A DNA stretch of 33,246 bases from an uncultured Pseudomonadota bacterium (GTDB lineage Bacteria > Pseudomonadota > Gammaproteobacteria > Steroidobacterales > Steroidobacteraceae), in NCBI GenBank assembly GCA_903839465.1, contig CAIMCI010000377.1, positions 1 through 33,246 on the forward strand, read 5' to 3'. The notes beneath the pieces are model-generated. The model saw only the letters and a program-made list of their open reading frames with translations, had not been told where the DNA came from and made no database searches. Numbering within the stretch: the stretch's first letter is position 1; every line of letters starts with the position of its first letter. Shown here one piece after another: positions 1 through 7,917 of the stretch. Both the position numbers and the translations under genes were made by a program.

Positions 1-677
1 CCGCGCTCGCGGCCATCGCGCATGACGGCAAGCGCCGCCGCGACACTGGCAGCCGCCCCCTGGCGGAGGCCGGAATGCACGGCAATCGCCGCGTAGATGT
101 CGGGATACTCATTGCCAACGATCGTCGCCATCGCCCCGCCCGCCGACAGTCCGGCGACATAGATCCGATCGGCATCGAGGCCGTGGGCCGCGATCACCTC
201 GCGCGTCAGGCCGGCGATGATCTCCGGCTCGCCGCGACCGCGTTGCTGGTGCTCGGGCAGAAACCAGTTCCAGCAGCCCATCGGGTTCTGCTCGCGGCTC
301 TGCTCCGGATACAGAACCGCAAAGCCCTCCCTGCCGGCAAGCCGGTTCATGCGCGTGCCGACCGCGAAGTCCTCCGCCGTCTGGCGGCAACCGTGCAGCA
401 TGACGATCAGCGGCAGCGGCGCCGACGCGGTCACGGCGACCGGTGGCCGGTACAACCGGTAGTGGCGACCGCCGGCCGGGCCCGCATAGTCACCGCCGAC
501 CCAGGAGCCTCCCCCGGCAACCACGGCCGGGCCGGGCGCCGCGTCCGGCGACAGTCCGCCCGCACGGCCGACATCGACGGCGTCGGAGGCCGCAGGCGCC
601 GTTGGCCGTCCGGTCAGTCGGTGCCACCACTGGCGAAGCCGGCCTGACAGCGAGGAAGGAGGCGGAGGACGGGGCAT
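1..677 (-). CDS. PHB depolymerase-family esterase (partial, C-terminus outside window)
   Basis: The frame is open from an ATG at 677 to the left edge, so only the first 225 residues are seen. The alpha/beta-hydrolase core shows an oxyanion motif MLHGC (about residues 93-97), then the family block QTAEDFAVGTRMN, and a nucleophile elbow GLSAGGAM with Ser178. This is the pattern of the poly(3-hydroxybutyrate) depolymerase/LpqC esterase family, whose members hydrolyse polyester or aryl ester bonds. The catalytic Asp and His lie beyond the window. The first 55 residues are Pro/Ala/Arg-rich with no clear signal peptide, so secretion is not shown. A purine-rich GGACAGAGA precedes the ATG at a loose distance. 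The gene is divergent from the phosphatase at 839. Substrate is unknown; feruloyl or acetylxylan esterase activity is possible in this fold. Confidence 0.85.
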   Translation of the reverse strand, partial: MPRPPPPSSLSGRLRQWWHRLTGRPTAPAASDAVDVGRAGGLSPDAAPGPAVVAGGGSWVGGDYAGPAGGRHYRLYRPPVAVTASAPLPLIVMLHGCRQTAEDFAVGTRMNRLAGREGFAVLYPEQSREQNPMGCWNWFLPEHQQRGRGEPEIIAGLTREVIAAHGLDADRIYVAGLSAGGAMATIVGNEYPDIYAAIAVHSGLRQGAAASVAAALAVMRDGRER

Positions 678-838
678 GGGCGGCGATCTCTGTCCGATGC
701 CAGGGACAAGACAGCCCTCGGCGACTTTGGGTAGCATACACGCAGCTTGTTGCAATGCCGCATGATCGGCGGGAGGCGCGTTGGCGCCGCGAACCGCACG
801 CGGTCACCCGCCGCCCGCCGCGCCAGGAAACCGCTCCG

Positions 839-1612
839 ATGCCCGACTCCGAACCGTTGAATGCCGCGCTGGAAGCTGCCGAAGCCGCCGCCACCATCCT
901 GAAAGCCGGCTATCGCTCGGGCGTGGCCGTGACGATGAAGGCCGACCGGACGCCGGTCACCGAAGTCGACATCGCCGCCGAGCACGCGATCCTCGCCGTG
1001 CTCTCGCGCCGGTTGCCGAACTACGGATTTTACGGCGAGGAGACAGGCCGCTCCGGCGACACCTCTACCGCGTGGATCGTCGATCCACTCGACGGGACGA
1101 AGTCCTTCGTTCGCGGTTATCCGTTATTTTCCACGCAGATCGCCCTGATGAGGGACGGCGAGTTCGTGCTCGGCGTTTCATCGGCACCCGTGTACGGCGA
1201 ACTGGCCTGGGCCGAACGCGGTGCCGGCGCGTGGCTGAACGGGCAGCGCCTGAACGTCAGTACCACGAACTCGCTGGCCGACACCGCGCTCTCTGGCGGC
1301 AATCTGAAGAGCCTCGCCCGGAGTTCCGCCTGGTCGCGCTGGGGCAGCATCGTCGGCTCGGTGTCGCGCATCCGTGGCTACGGCGACTTTCTCCACTACC
1401 ACATGCTGGCCTCCGGCATGATCGATGCAGTCGTCGAGTCGGACGTCAGCATTTGGGATATCGCCGCACTGGCGACGATCATCGAGGAGGCCGGCGGGCG
1501 GTTTACCGACCTGGCCGGCGAACCCATCGGCCTGGCGACCACCTCGGTCTTGGCGACCAACGGCCACCTGCATGCGCCGCTGCTCGATGCGCTGCGCTAC
1601 GAGGCGCCCTGA
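839..1612 (+). CDS. Inositol-monophosphatase-family phosphatase (HisN-like histidinol phosphatase)
   Basis: The product is 257 aa, the usual length for the family. It carries all Mg-binding motifs: GEET (Glu67/Glu68), DPLDGT (Asp82, Asp85) and the late WDIAA block (Asp207). The sequence after the second motif (KSFVRGYPLFSTQIALM) resembles HisN-type histidinol-phosphate phosphatases more than inositol phosphatases, so a role in the last dephosphorylation step of histidine synthesis is plausible. Inositol-1-phosphatase or 3'-phosphoadenosine 5'-phosphate phosphatase cannot be excluded. The frame stays open upstream to 443, but the homologous part starts at the ATG at 839, which has AGGAAA about 8 nt ahead of it; the upstream part is Arg/Pro-rich shadow sequence. 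No other histidine gene is in the window. It converges on the dehydrogenase gene that ends at 1652. Confidence 0.85.
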   Translation: MPDSEPLNAALEAAEAAATILKAGYRSGVAVTMKADRTPVTEVDIAAEHAILAVLSRRLPNYGFYGEETGRSGDTSTAWIVDPLDGTKSFVRGYPLFSTQIALMRDGEFVLGVSSAPVYGELAWAERGAGAWLNGQRLNVSTTNSLADTALSGGNLKSLARSSAWSRWGSIVGSVSRIRGYGDFLHYHMLASGMIDAVVESDVSIWDIAALATIIEEAGGRFTDLAGEPIGLATTSVLATNGHLHAPLLDALRYEAP

Positions 1613-1633
1613 CACCCGGACGGCACGCGGCGA

Positions 1634-1649
1634 CCGCGCGTGCGCGCGG
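1634..1649. terminator. GC hairpin between convergent genes
   Basis: A perfect 6-bp stem, CCGCGC (1634-1639) with GCGCGG (1644-1649), closes a 4-nt loop in the 39-bp gap between two convergent stop codons. There is no U-tract on either side. Its position suits a shared bidirectional terminator, but in DNA this GC-rich such stems also arise by chance. Confidence 0.3.
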
Positions 1650-1651
1650 CA

Positions 1652-4600
1652 CTAGACGAGTACGCGCTCGATTCCCCCGCCATTGGCAGCGGCAACGTAG
1701 TCCCGCGCCCAGTTGGGACCTAAGATGCGCTGCGCCATCTCGACGACGACGTAGTCGGCCTTGGCACCGACATCGTCCTCGAACCGGCTGAGACCCTGCA
1801 GGCAGGACGGGCACGAGGTCAGGACCTTGACGGGCCCCTCGTGGCCGGCGGCGCGGATTGACGCCGTGTTGCGCTCCAGCTCCGCTTCCTTGCGAAAGCG
1901 CACCTGGGTCGATATGTCGGGACGTGACACGCCGAGCGTGCCCGACTCGCCACAGCAGCGGGCACTGGCAACCACCGGTCCGTTCACGGCGCCGTTCATG
2001 AGCTCGTTGACGAGCTTCAGCGGCTCGTGCTGCTTGATCGGTGAGTGGCAGGGGTCGTGGTAGACATAGCGCACCCCTGAAATGCCGTCGAGACGCACGT
2101 CCTTCTCGAGCAGGAACTCGTGGATGTCGATCAGACGGCTGCCAGGGAAGATCTTGTCGAACTGGTAGCCGGCGAGCTGGTCGAAGCAGGTGCCGCAGCT
2201 GACGACAACGGTCTTGATATCGAGGTACGTCAGCGTGTTCGCCACCCGGTGGAACAGCACGCGATTGTCGGTCACGATCTGGTCAGCCTTGTCGAACTCG
2301 CCGGCGCCGCGCTGCGGATACCCGCAACACAGGTAGCCTGGCGGCAATACCGTCTGTACGCCAACGTGCCACAGCATCGCCTGGGTCGCGAGACCGACCT
2401 GGGAGAAGAGCCGCTCCGAGCCGCAGCCCGGGAAGTAGAAGACCGCCTCGGAATCGACCGTCGTCCGGGTCGGGTGGCGGATGATCGGCACGTAATCCTT
2501 GTTTTCGACATCCAGGAGCGCACGGGCGGTCCGCTTCGGCAGTCCGCCCGGCATCCGCTTGTTCATGAAATGAACGACCTGCTCGCGCGCCGGCGGACGG
2601 CCGGTCGTGGCCGGCGGGTTCTGCACCTGACGGCGCGCCGCGGCGCGCAGGAGCGACGTCCCCAGCCGCTGCGCGCGATAGCCCACGTCGACCATCGCCA
2701 GTCGCGCGGCCTTGATGGTCTGCGGGTGCTTGGCGTTCAGGAAGAACATCGCGGCCGCCGTGCCGAGGTTCCTGGGCTTCCTGCCCATCCGCCTGAGCAG
2801 GTTGCGCATGCCCATGGACACCTCGCCGAAGTCGATGTTGACCGGGCAGGGGCTGAGGCATTTGTGGCACAGCGTGCAGTGATCGGCGACGTCCGCGAAT
2901 TCGTTCCAGTGCTGCAGGGATACGCCGCGCCGGGTCTGTTCCTCGTAGAGGAACGCCTCGATCAGGAGCGACGTCGCGAGGATCTTGTTGCGTGGCGAGT
3001 AGAGGAGATTGGCGCGCGGCACGTGCGTGGCACAGACCGGCTTGCACTTGCCGCAGCGCAGGCAGTCCTTGATGGCCGCCGAAACGTCGCCGACCGCCGA
3101 CTGCTGCATGATGAGCGACTCGGCACCCAGCAGGCTGAAGCTCGGCGTGTAGGCCCGACGCAGGTCCGCTCCGGCCTCGAACTTACCGGCATTGAATCGG
3201 CCCTGGGGGTCGATGCGGGCCTTGTAGTCGCGAAAAGCCGCGGTTTCTGCCGCGGTCAGGAACTCGAACTTCGTGATGCCGATGCCGTGCTCGCCGGAGA
3301 TGACGCCGCCGAGCTCGCGCGCCAGCTGCATGATCCTCGCCACCGTGGCATTGGCCCGCCGCAGCATCGCGTGATCGTCGGAATTGACCGGAATGTTGGT
3401 ATGGACGTTGCCGTCGCCCGCGTGCATGTGCAGCGCGACGAATAGCCTGCCCTTCAGGACCTCCGCATGCAGCGCGGCGATCCGCCGGAGCATCGGCTCG
3501 TAGGCAGGGCCGGAGAAGAGCCGCGTCAGCGGTTCGCGGATCTCGCGCTTCCAGGACAGCCGCACGAGCCGCTCCTGCAGAAGCTCGAGCAGGACCGTCC
3601 GGTCATCGATATCGGCGCGCCTGGCGAACTCGACCTGCAGGCGACCCGGTTCTCGGGCGATCAGCGCACTGCGCACGCCGCCGAGCGGTGAATCGAGATG
3701 GTCGCGCAGGTATCGCCAGTGCTCGCGGGTGGCGCGCACGACGCCGATGGCCTCGGCCACGCGCGCCTCGTGGCTCAGGTCGCCGGCGGCATCCGCCGGC
3801 TCGCCAGCCATCTGTGGCGGAGCAGGCAGGGGCCCGCCAAGGTAGTTCTCCAGCGCGTCAAGCATCTTGAGCTTGTTCTCCGTCGACAACTCGATGTTGA
3901 TGCGCTCGATTGCGTCCGTGTACGCCCCGAGCCGCTCAAGGGGTATGACGACGTCTTCGTTGATCTTGAAGGCGTTGGTGTGGCGCGCGATCGCCGCCGT
4001 CCGGGCGCGATCCAGCCAGAAACGGCGCCGCGCCTCGGCGCCGACCGCGGTGAATCCCTCGCCGCCGCGGGCGTTGGCGAGGCGGACGACGTGCGCGGCA
4101 CTCGCTGCCACCGCCTCCGGCTCATCGCCGACGATATCCGCCAGCAGGATGAGCTTCGGCAGTCCGCCGCGTTTGGACTTCGGCGTGTAGTCGACGGCGC
4201 GCAGATATCGCTCATCGAGATGCTCAAGACCCGCCAGCCGCACTCCGCTGCCACCACTGCGGGTGTCGAGATAGGTCTTGATCTCGACGATGGCGGGAAT
4301 CGCGTTGCGCGCCGGCCCGTAGAACTCGAGGCATACCGTGCGCACGTGCGCCGGACTGCGATGCAGGATCCACCGTGCCGCGGTCACGATGCCGTCGGTG
4401 CCCTCCTTCTGCACGGCCGGGAGCCCGCCGAGGAACTTGTCCGTGACGTCCTTGCCGAGGCCGGCGTGCCGAAAGGACGCTCCCGGCAGGCTGAGTCGCT
4501 CGGTGCGAATGACCGGGGCTACGTCGGGGGCATGACGGCCGTCCTTCCAGGTCAGGTCAAAGACCGCTGTTTCGACGTCGTGGATCTTGCCGAGGTTGTG

Positions 4601-5605
4601 GCCGATGCGCGCGACCTCCAGCCAGTTGCCGTCAGGATCGACCATCCGCCACCAGGCGAGGTTGTCCAGCGCCGTACCCCAGAGCACGGCCTTCTTGCCA
4701 CCCGCATTGACGGCGATGTTGCCACCGATGCAGGACGCGTCCGCCGAGGTCGGGTCGACTGCGAAGACGAGGCCGGCCGCCTCGGCGGCGTCCGCAACCC
4801 GCCGCGTCACGACGCCGGCGCCGGTCGCGATCGTCGGCACCGCGCCGGTCAGCCCCGGCAGCGGCGTGGCGGCGACCGGTCCGAGCGTCTCGAGCTTCTC
4901 CGTGTTGATGACCGCGCTCATCGGCGACAACGGCACGGCCCCGCCCGTGTAGCCGGTGCCACCGCCGCGCGGAATGATGGTCAGGCCGAGTTCGATGCAG
5001 GCCCGCACGATGCCCGGTACTTCCGCTTCGCTATCGGGATTAAGGACAACGAACGGGTAGGCGACACGCCAGTCGGTTGCGTCGGTCACGTGCGAGACGC
5101 GGGCGAACGGATCGAAGCGGATGTTGTCGGCCCGCGTATGCCGCCCCAGTACGCGCCGGGCCCGGCGTCGCAGCCGTTCGGTGCGGCCGAACGTCTCGGC
5201 AAACTCCGTCGTCGCCCGGCGTGCCAGTTCCAGGAGACGCACGACCCGCGGGTCACCGGCCGCGTCGCGACGCCGGTCAATCTCGCGCAGGCGGTGCTCG
5301 AGTGCCTCGCAGAGCAGGCGCCGGCGCTTGCGGTTGGCCAGCAGGTCGTCCTGCAGGTAGGGATTCCGCTCCACGATCCAGAGGTCGCCGAGCACCTCGT
5401 AGAGCATGCGCGCCGAGCGGCCGGTGCGACGCTCGCGCCTGAGCTCCTCGATCAGCCGGCGGCCCTCGGCGCCCAACAGTCGCTCGCAGATTTCGAGGTC
5501 GGCCAGCGACGTGTAGTTGTAGGGGATCTCGCGCAGGCGCACGCCCTCGAGCGGCGGTGTTGCCGGCTCGGGTCGCGTTCCGACGTTCACGTTTTCAGCT
5601 GTCAT
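1652..5605 (-). CDS. DUF3683-family FAD/4Fe-4S/CCG-domain D-2-hydroxyacid dehydrogenase
   Basis: This 1317-aa protein joins modules that are separate subunits in glycolate oxidase (GlcD/GlcF). In order: DUF3683 N-terminal region (about 22-110), FAD-binding domain of the PCMH type (about 165-340, with [12 protein letters not shown] and [10 protein letters not shown]), FAD-oxidase C-terminal domain ending in [15 protein letters not shown] and [13 protein letters not shown] (to about 810), two 4Fe-4S motifs (Cys848/851/854/858 and Cys910/913/916/920), and two CCG domains (about 1057-1140 and 1182-1268). The family oxidises D-2-hydroxyacids such as D-lactate or D-2-hydroxyglutarate and passes electrons through the clusters to the respiratory chain. 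E. coli YdiJ (1018 aa) is a shorter relative. I chose the ATG at 5605 because similarity begins soon after it; the frame runs to 5707 and an ATG at 5683 is possible. No strong Shine-Dalgarno precedes either. It lies 134 bp downstream of serC on the same strand. Confidence 0.88.
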   Translation of the reverse strand: MTAENVNVGTRPEPATPPLEGVRLREIPYNYTSLADLEICERLLGAEGRRLIEELRRERRTGRSARMLYEVLGDLWIVERNPYLQDDLLANRKRRRLLCEALEHRLREIDRRRDAAGDPRVVRLLELARRATTEFAETFGRTERLRRRARRVLGRHTRADNIRFDPFARVSHVTDATDWRVAYPFVVLNPDSEAEVPGIVRACIELGLTIIPRGGGTGYTGGAVPLSPMSAVINTEKLETLGPVAATPLPGLTGAVPTIATGAGVVTRRVADAAEAAGLVFAVDPTSADASCIGGNIAVNAGGKKAVLWGTALDNLAWWRMVDPDGNWLEVARIGHNLGKIHDVETAVFDLTWKDGRHAPDVAPVIRTERLSLPGASFRHAGLGKDVTDKFLGGLPAVQKEGTDGIVTAARWILHRSPAHVRTVCLEFYGPARNAIPAIVEIKTYLDTRSGGSGVRLAGLEHLDERYLRAVDYTPKSKRGGLPKLILLADIVGDEPEAVAASAAHVVRLANARGGEGFTAVGAEARRRFWLDRARTAAIARHTNAFKINEDVVIPLERLGAYTDAIERINIELSTENKLKMLDALENYLGGPLPAPPQMAGEPADAAGDLSHEARVAEAIGVVRATREHWRYLRDHLDSPLGGVRSALIAREPGRLQVEFARRADIDDRTVLLELLQERLVRLSWKREIREPLTRLFSGPAYEPMLRRIAALHAEVLKGRLFVALHMHAGDGNVHTNIPVNSDDHAMLRRANATVARIMQLARELGGVISGEHGIGITKFEFLTAAETAAFRDYKARIDPQGRFNAGKFEAGADLRRAYTPSFSLLGAESLIMQQSAVGDVSAAIKDCLRCGKCKPVCATHVPRANLLYSPRNKILATSLLIEAFLYEEQTRRGVSLQHWNEFADVADHCTLCHKCLSPCPVNIDFGEVSMGMRNLLRRMGRKPRNLGTAAAMFFLNAKHPQTIKAARLAMVDVGYRAQRLGTSLLRAAARRQVQNPPATTGRPPAREQVVHFMNKRMPGGLPKRTARALLDVENKDYVPIIRHPTRTTVDSEAVFYFPGCGSERLFSQVGLATQAMLWHVGVQTVLPPGYLCCGYPQRGAGEFDKADQIVTDNRVLFHRVANTLTYLDIKTVVVSCGTCFDQLAGYQFDKIFPGSRLIDIHEFLLEKDVRLDGISGVRYVYHDPCHSPIKQHEPLKLVNELMNGAVNGPVVASARCCGESGTLGVSRPDISTQVRFRKEAELERNTASIRAAGHEGPVKVLTSCPSCLQGLSRFEDDVGAKADYVVVEMAQRILGPNWARDYVAAANGGGIERVLV

Positions 5606-5739
5606 GCGGGCGTGGCGGCGTTTCGGGTGGAATCCGGCCACCTCTCGGGGGCGGTCGCGCCAGAATGGCACATCGCCGTGCATCGCCGTGCAGGCAGCCA
5701 GCACCACCGGTGCTTGCGACCCAACCGACGGTTAGTGTC

Positions 5740-6915
5740 CTAGCGGACATCGCCCGACAGCGCGGCCTCTTCGGCATAGGCCCAGTCAATCCAGGGCAGG
5801 AGCGCGGCGATGTCGCTCGTCTCGACGGTGGCGCCACCCCAGATGCGAAGGCCGAGCGGTGCGTCCGGGTAATGGCGGATGTCGACAGCGACCGCGGCCG
5901 CCTCGAGTCGCGTCACCACGCCGTCGACGATCTGGCGCCGGCGGTCCTCACTCAAAGCGAGAAAATCCGCTGCGCAGAACTCAAGGCAGATCGAGGTGAC
6001 CGACCGGGTCGCAGGATCGCGGGCCAGAAACCGCAGGTAAGGACTCGCCGCGACCCACGCCTCGATGCAGGCGAAATTCCGCAAGGCCCGGCCGTGAAGC
6101 TCCGGCAGGCCGCCGATCGCGTCGGCCCAGCGCAGCCCGTCGAGGGCGTCCTCGACGCACAGCATGGAGGGCGTATTGATCGGTGATCCCTTGAAGAGCC
6201 CCTCGTTGAGACGGCCGCCGTCGGCGAGCCGGAAGACCTTCGGCAACGGTCGCTCAGGCCGGTAGCTCTGCAGCCGCTCGACCGCGCGCGGCGACAGCGC
6301 CAGCATGCCGTGAGCGGCCTCGCCACCCAGGACCTTCTGCCAGCTCCAGGTCACCACGTCGAGCCGGGGCCACGGGACCGGCATCGCAAAGACCGCCGAG
6401 GTGGCATCGCAGATGGTCAGTCCCGCGCGATCCGCCGGAATGGCGAATGACGCCGGCATCCTGACGCCGGAGGTCGTTCCGTTCCAGGCAAAGACAAGAT
6501 CGTGCGCAAAATCGATCGAGGCGAGATCCGGCAACTCCCCGTACGGGGCCGCCAGCACGCGGGCGTCGAGGCGAAGCTCGCGGGTGATGTCATGGGCCCA
6601 CGTCCGGCTGAAGGTGTCGAAGGCGAGCACATCGACCGGTCGCGCGCCGAGCAGCGACCAGAGCGCCGCCTCGACCGCGCCGGTATCGGACGCCGGAACG
6701 ATGGCGAGGCGCATGTCGTCCGGCATTCCAAGCAGGCGGCGGCTGCGCGCCAGCACTTCCTCGAGGCGCTGCTTCGCCGGCGCGGACCGATGCGAGCGAC
6801 CGGTCAGTGCGCCGGCCAGCGCATCGACGGTCCAGCCCGGCCGCTTGACGCAGGGACCCGAACCGAACTGCGGGCGCTTCGGCTTTTCGACGGGACGAGC
6901 TAAACGTGCGTTCAA
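5740..6915 (-). CDS. serC: Phosphoserine aminotransferase (second, Methanosarcina-type SerC family)
   Basis: A PLP enzyme of 391 aa that converts 3-phosphohydroxypyruvate and glutamate to phosphoserine and 2-oxoglutarate, the second step of serine synthesis. The N-terminus RPQFGSGPCVKRPGW is the family's phosphate-binding start. ICDATSAVFAM holds the pyridine-nitrogen Asp170 and TWSWQKVLGGE holds the PLP lysine Lys194. The sequence follows the alphaproteobacterial/Methanosarcina SerC branch, not the classical E. coli type. The start is a TTG at 6915: an in-frame TAA sits directly before it and no ATG or GTG occurs before the conserved RPQFGSGPC block, so TTG is the only reasonable choice. Ribosome-binding signal is weak. 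The giant dehydrogenase follows on the same strand 134 bp downstream, which may tie both to serine synthesis. No serA or serB is visible. Confidence 0.88.
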   Translation of the reverse strand: MNARLARPVEKPKRPQFGSGPCVKRPGWTVDALAGALTGRSHRSAPAKQRLEEVLARSRRLLGMPDDMRLAIVPASDTGAVEAALWSLLGARPVDVLAFDTFSRTWAHDITRELRLDARVLAAPYGELPDLASIDFAHDLVFAWNGTTSGVRMPASFAIPADRAGLTICDATSAVFAMPVPWPRLDVVTWSWQKVLGGEAAHGMLALSPRAVERLQSYRPERPLPKVFRLADGGRLNEGLFKGSPINTPSMLCVEDALDGLRWADAIGGLPELHGRALRNFACIEAWVAASPYLRFLARDPATRSVTSICLEFCAADFLALSEDRRRQIVDGVVTRLEAAAVAVDIRHYPDAPLGLRIWGGATVETSDIAALLPWIDWAYAEEAALSGDVR

Positions 6916-7013
6916 TTATGGGCAGCCCAGGTGCCTGCGGTCGGCCACCATGGTATCGCTCCGCGCCGGCGCCTGCCGGTCGAAGGCGCGGCGCCGGCGG
7001 GTGGAGAGAGCCC

Positions 7014-7685
7014 CTAGAAGCGAAAGCCCACCGTGATCGGTACGTATTCGATCGGCCGGGCGGTCTCGATCCGATTGAAGCGCGCCTCGATGAACCACGC
7101 CTGACCGTAATAGAGCGGGAATTCCACACCGAGGCCCGCATTCCAACCGAACCGGGTCGTCGCGTCAGAGGCCACCACGAGGTCGCCACCGGCCACGCCC
7201 GGATAGCAGTAACCCCAGTAGAAGTCACAGTACGTGCCGCCGACCAGCACCCGCTGGGTCAGCGACAGATCCGAGTGGTACACGCCGACGCCGGCGATGC
7301 CATAGGCGCGCACGCCGCTACCGAGCGGAATCCGGTAGACCCCGTTGACGGTCAGTGACGTGAACGTGCCCCGGCCGTCGTCGATCTCGTAGCTGGTCTG
7401 CTGTTGGCCCGCGTCGATCAACTGGTGAGTGGCCCGGTTGTCCGCGTAGGCGAAATCCACCCGCACGTCGAACGGTCCGCCGCGCGCGGGTGAGAACGAA
7501 AATCCGCCGCCGACCGCATAGCCGCCACCTTGCAGCAGGTCGCCCGTGCTGCCGGCAGGCTGACTGAACCCGGCCGTCACGTGCCAGCGCAGCGGCACGT
7601 AGGGCTCAGCGGCGCGCGCCGCCGGGGTGCCGAGTCCCGTCGCCACCAACAAGCCGACACACACCACCGATTTACCGTAATGCAT
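7014..7685 (-). CDS. Outer-membrane beta-barrel protein with signal peptide
   Basis: The 223-aa product begins with a clear signal peptide (MHYGKSVVCVGLLVATGLG, cleavage expected after ARA near residue 24). The rest alternates polar and hydrophobic residues in Gly/aromatic-rich strands and ends in VGFRF, a terminal aromatic typical of barrels inserted by the BAM complex. It looks like an 8-stranded OmpA/OmpW-size barrel; ligand or role is unknown. One loop contains the pair of cysteines in CDFYWGYC, a possible disulfide in an extracellular loop. The start at 7685 is supported by GGAG 7 nt upstream and by the signal peptide; the frame extends upstream to 7778 but without a signal-like sequence. 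It is divergent from the FN3-DUF1800 gene and lies 98 bp ahead of serC on the same strand, so its link to serC is unclear. Confidence 0.75.
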   Translation of the reverse strand: MHYGKSVVCVGLLVATGLGTPAARAAEPYVPLRWHVTAGFSQPAGSTGDLLQGGGYAVGGGFSFSPARGGPFDVRVDFAYADNRATHQLIDAGQQQTSYEIDDGRGTFTSLTVNGVYRIPLGSGVRAYGIAGVGVYHSDLSLTQRVLVGGTYCDFYWGYCYPGVAGGDLVVASDATTRFGWNAGLGVEFPLYYGQAWFIEARFNRIETARPIEYVPITVGFRF

Positions 7686-7917
7686 TCGTGCACTCCGTCG
7701 CCATCCACGCACCGCCGACAAACCTCTGCCGACTATGTCACAAGCGCTTGCGTCGTGATTCGGTTGACGACAGTGCACGAACCACTTGCGACATTGTCCT
7801 GTACGAAAGCGCCGGCGCGAAAGAGCGCAATTTCCGCCGTCCGAAAGTGTGACGTACGGCCGGCTCGCGCGTTGAACCTCTCGTCATAGTCGCCGCTCCT
7901 AACCGCAGGGCCAGCCC
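7686..7917. other. Divergent intergenic region between outer-membrane barrel and DUF1800 genes
   Basis: This 232-bp spacer must hold promoters for two exported-protein genes. It contains the 10-bp perfect palindrome CAAGCGCTTG (7741-7750), directly beside the sequence GTGACATAGT on the minus strand, where CATAGT could be a -10 element. A TTGACG (7764-7769, plus strand) is a possible -35, but no good -10 lies at a normal distance. I see no RNA gene and no convincing small ORF. Confidence 0.4.

Noticed and set aside
443-838. N-terminal extension of the HisN-like phosphatase
   Set aside because: The extra 132 residues are basic and unlike the family; the ATG at 839 has a ribosome site and gives the normal length.
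839-1612. Naming the phosphatase suhB or cysQ
   Set aside because: The motifs are shared across the whole family; the block after DPLDGT leans to HisN but does not settle the substrate, so no symbol is given.
3698-5743. 681-codon open frame opposite the DUF3683 dehydrogenase
   Set aside because: Its translation is Arg/Ala/Gly/Asp-rich with no motif, and it mirrors a gene with clear cofactor motifs. Long antisense frames are expected at this GC content.
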